Origin: Mycoemilia scoparia
Lineage: Eukaryota; Kickxellomycota; Kickxellomycetes; Kickxellales; Kickxellaceae
Length of the DNA stretch: 22,954 nucleotides
Direction: 5' to 3'
Assembly: GCA_027575805.1 (NCBI GenBank)
Contig: JANBPU010000250.1
Span: forward strand, 1-22,954
Under the pieces are notes generated by a model, which worked only from the letters and a program-made list of their open reading frames with translations, searched no databases and had not been told where the DNA came from. The position numbers were made by a program, and so were the translations under genes. Below, one piece after another: positions 20,496 to 22,954 of the stretch (positions within the stretch are counted from its first letter, which is position 1; the number at the start of each line of letters is the position of its first letter).

Positions 20496-22211
20496 ATGGC
20501 CTCTGCACACAGCAACAACTTTCACCACCATATGCCCTCCTCTTCCTCCGCCGCCCCATCTCCAACCCTTTCGTCTGTATCCTCTTCCGAACACAGCACA
20601 CCGATGATGCGTCCCATCGGTGCCACTCCTGGCATGCCGGGCACCCATCATCATCACCACCATCAAACTGGGTCAATACCCATGCTCCCAGGCACGAACT
20701 TTGCCCCTGCTGGTTCGATGCTCATAAGAGTGCCCCCTGGTATCCAGCCTGGTCAACTAATCATCAGTGGGAATGGACACCCAATCAGACGCAAGCGTGC
20801 CCAGGTCAAAAATGCCTGTATTAATTGCCAAAAAGCATGCAAAAAGTGTGACGATGGCCGACCATGCCAGCGCTGCATAAAATATGGCATCGAGGATACC
20901 TGCCGGAGCTCCAAGCGCAAGGAGCGCAAAAAGGGGATCAAACGTGGCCCATACAAAAAGAGAAAGCACCTTGAGTCTGATATGAGCGTTAGCTCCATGG
21001 GGGTTATCCACTCAGATATTGGTCCCCAGCATTCCTATGAGTCCCATCAGAGTGCCCATCACCATCTTGTTCCAACCTCAGTTTCCGTGTCATCGTCAGC
21101 AGCTGTACCATTCCATTACAGCGACCCTAGGGGAGGTCGCAGTATTACCCCCAGCCAAGACTATGTGCTACAGCAACAACAACAGGAACACCGGATTCCT
21201 TCCTCTAGTGCTGCAGTTCATCCTCACCACCGTGTTCAACATGTTATCCGCCGCGAGAGAGCCCAGACAACATCCTCTGCATACTATCCATCCCGCCATA
21301 ACATGGTGATGAGGCCTGGTGAACATGACTGGAATGATGTTGCCAGCGAGCCATCGATACCAGATGCATTCCCAGCACAGAGAATACAAGCTTCTGCTGC
21401 TGCTGCTGCCTCAAGTGGAATAAGCATGTCGGCTGCCCAGCGCTCTGGTGGCCAACCGCTAATGGGCCGCGGAAGCCTTGGAATCCAAACGTCCTCTGGC
21501 TCTTCACCAAGAGGTGGTATTTCAGCCCCAACCAACCAGCAGACCCGCTATCATAGTCTCTCCCGCGAATCGTTTGGTCCTCATTCATTCCATCCTCATC
21601 GCCGCAGCACATCCATGCATTCTTCTATGGATAGAGTCTCCACTATCCCGAAGAACCAGACTATACTACCCCCACCACCTCTACCTCAACAGTGCATGCA
21701 AAAATCCCAAGCAAGCTCCTCTCAGAGTACCATCAGTACTAGCAAAGTTATTACTGGTGTTGATCCAGCAGTTCGAGTCCCATCCAGGCCTTCGGAGACA
21801 ACAATTCCATTTAGCCTATCTCGCACAAATTCCTCAATGCCTGCAACTGTTGATGGTTCTCGCAGATCGTCTGGATTTACTATTTCCCTAAGCAAAAGTC
21901 ATACAGAAGAGGAATCAAAAGAGCCCACTGTTTCTCCACACTTCCACTGGCTTAACTCGAAGAAGGCCCACAGCGTATGGAACGATTCTCTTCCTTCGGC
22001 TGTTGCTATCGGTGACCGTATGCCACTCGAAAAATCTCTCAAGTCCCAATCCTTGGTATTGCCACCACTTAGTCAGCTCATGGGCGACAAGCTTGCTGGT
22101 TTTTCAAAACCTGATAATGCCACTACTGTCAAGTCAGCCATTGGTGTTGATAATACTGGCGTTGCTACCGGACTCTTATCCCCTACACTAGTAACCGCAA
22201 CTTCATCCTAA
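20496..22211 (+). CDS. Zn2Cys6 fungal transcription factor, 571 aa
   Basis: Nuclear DNA-binding regulator, single exon, ATG at 20496 (CCACAATGG), stop TAA at 22209. The cluster is C108-x2-C111-x6-C118-x5-C124-x2-C127-x8-C136, the Gal4-type spacing, with an extra cysteine (C115) in the first loop. The basic stretch RKERKKGIKRGPYKKRK follows at once. This ACxNCQKACKKCD...RKERKKGIKRGPYKKR pattern marks a fungal subgroup distinct from the classic RACxxCRxRKxKC form. N-terminal to the finger are a Ser/His-rich region with a six-His tract and a VPPGIQPGQLI segment (79-89). The C-terminal 400 residues are low-complexity (Ser, Gln, Pro, His), with an LPPLSQLMGD block near the end that may be a cofactor-binding motif. 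The fungal-trans middle-homology domain is not seen. Target genes are unknown. The large 5' intergenic region suggests complex regulation (inference). Confidence 0.9.
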   Translation: MASAHSNNFHHHMPSSSSAAPSPTLSSVSSSEHSTPMMRPIGATPGMPGTHHHHHHQTGSIPMLPGTNFAPAGSMLIRVPPGIQPGQLIISGNGHPIRRKRAQVKNACINCQKACKKCDDGRPCQRCIKYGIEDTCRSSKRKERKKGIKRGPYKKRKHLESDMSVSSMGVIHSDIGPQHSYESHQSAHHHLVPTSVSVSSSAAVPFHYSDPRGGRSITPSQDYVLQQQQQEHRIPSSSAAVHPHHRVQHVIRRERAQTTSSAYYPSRHNMVMRPGEHDWNDVASEPSIPDAFPAQRIQASAAAAASSGISMSAAQRSGGQPLMGRGSLGIQTSSGSSPRGGISAPTNQQTRYHSLSRESFGPHSFHPHRRSTSMHSSMDRVSTIPKNQTILPPPPLPQQCMQKSQASSSQSTISTSKVITGVDPAVRVPSRPSETTIPFSLSRTNSSMPATVDGSRRSSGFTISLSKSHTEEESKEPTVSPHFHWLNSKKAHSVWNDSLPSAVAIGDRMPLEKSLKSQSLVLPPLSQLMGDKLAGFSKPDNATTVKSAIGVDNTGVATGLLSPTLVTATSS

Positions 22212-22458
22212 AATCTATACACAAAACATTATGTTAACACCCAATCATCGCTCATATTCATTCACAGCCATCAACATTTACATTATTCGAATTTTCTTGC
22301 ATATATATATACATTTCATCTATACATAAACCTTTTTGTAAAATGTTTTTTCTCTTTACCTTGCATAATTACTTAACCAACACTTCAATTAACACAAAAT
22401 GTATGTTTATTTGACAATACAAGCCTTTTACCTTTATTAATACTTGGGGTGTTTTATA

Positions 22459-22478
22459 ACGTATATATATATATACGT
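22459..22478. repeat. 20-bp perfect palindrome, ACGTA-(TA)n-TACGT
   Basis: The twenty bases read the same on both strands, with ACGT caps around a TA run, and could form a cruciform or hairpin. Confidence 0.9.
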
Positions 22479-22515
22479 GTGGAATTTGACTATCTTGGAT
22501 ATGAGTTATTATTTT

Positions 22516-22734
22516 TGAAGGGTGGCCATTTGCTAACAAATGGTAGTTGCTCGCTTGGCTGTGATTGCCCCTATAATCATTGGTCACCAAAACTCACCCT
22601 TCATAAATTGTCAGAACACCACTATATAACCACTATTCCAAAAGAGCAACCACCCTGATGAGGGGAGGGGTTATCAGGCCTGTATTTAAGGATTTATTGG
22701 GCGTATATTGTTGGATGAGACTCATATTCCAACA
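22516..22734. repeat. Cluster of nested inverted repeats, possible MITE-like element
   Basis: Inverted pairs seen: TGAAGGGTG (22516-22524) with CACCCTTCA (22595-22603); CCATTTG (22526-22532) with CAAATGG (22537-22543); AGGGTGG/GTTGCTC words near 22519-22551 with GAGCAACCACCCT near 22646-22658; TGTTGGA-TGAG (22709-22719) with CTCAT-TTCCAACA (22721-22734). No target-site duplication or transposase was found, so a mobile origin is only a guess. Confidence 0.4.
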
Positions 22735-22954
22735 TAAATTATCACCCTTTTTGAATATTTCACTAATAAGCTAAAGTGGGTTCTTGGAAATTGCATTGCA
22801 AATATCTTTTTTGACTAGGGTAGAATCCATAATGAACCGTTTTTTCTACTACGTATGTGATTTCAATTGAAAAATCAACATATACGTCAAACTAAAGCTT
22901 ATAATAAATCTTTGTAGTCTTGATGTAGCAAACAAATGACAATTTCACTATGAA

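Larger units (their letters stand above)
22212..22954. other. 3' flank of the Zn2Cys6 gene, hairpin-rich, no gene seen
   Basis: AT-rich DNA to the window edge with no supported open frame. It contains a 20-bp perfect palindrome (22459-22478) and several inverted repeats between 22516 and 22734, listed separately. Confidence 0.6.

Overview
The window is nuclear DNA from a filamentous fungus, most likely an early-diverging one; a Mucorales-like (Mucoromycota) source fits best. The evidence is: low-GC DNA with AT-rich intergenic stretches and many (CA)n, (TA)n and (AGT)n microsatellites; spliceosomal introns with GTAAGT/GTAGGT/GTATGA donors and CTAAC/CTCAC-like branch sites; a fungal Zn2Cys6 regulator; and a kinesin-13 with the N-terminal SAM-like segment seen in fungal kinesin-13s. 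The taxonomic placement is inference. No rRNA, tRNA, CRISPR array or intact mobile element was found.

Layout, left to right. (1) 1-862: no gene, but one copy of a diverged dispersed repeat. (2) 863-4911, minus: a three-exon FANCJ/BRIP1-type Fe-S superfamily 2 helicase, about 1278 aa, with all four Fe-S cysteines, Walker A and DEAH box. (3) 5038-6628: a divergent promoter region of about 1.6 kb. (4) 6629-11097, plus: a kinesin-13 microtubule depolymerase, about 1246 aa, whose first 35 residues lie on two small exons upstream of the main open frame. (5) 11614-12237, minus: an unrecognised helix-rich protein of 207 aa, convergent with the kinesin. (6) 12238-14107: gene-poor DNA with a second copy of the diverged repeat and a possible decayed LINE reverse-transcriptase remnant. 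(7) 14108-14287, plus: a 59-aa secreted peptide gene. (8) 14808-16414, minus: a three-exon alpha-arrestin, about 473 aa. (9) 16415-20495: about 4 kb without a convincing gene, probably mostly the upstream and leader region of the next gene. (10) 20496-22211, plus: a Zn2Cys6 transcription factor, 571 aa. (11) 22212-22954: 3' flank rich in hairpins.

The genes do not form a cluster or shared pathway. They are ordinary housekeeping and regulatory genes (DNA repair, spindle microtubules, trafficking adaptor, transcription) in separate transcription units. I see no convincing undescribed multi-gene system. The points of most interest are a FANCJ-type helicase in a fungus with an Fe-S cysteine codon split by an intron, the hidden 5' exons of the kinesin, the small secreted peptide, and the unknown 207-aa protein.

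Start codons were checked against the DNA. Several open frames begin at TTG or GTG and are really exon interiors. The gene models given use ATG starts and GT-AG junctions whose phases agree.
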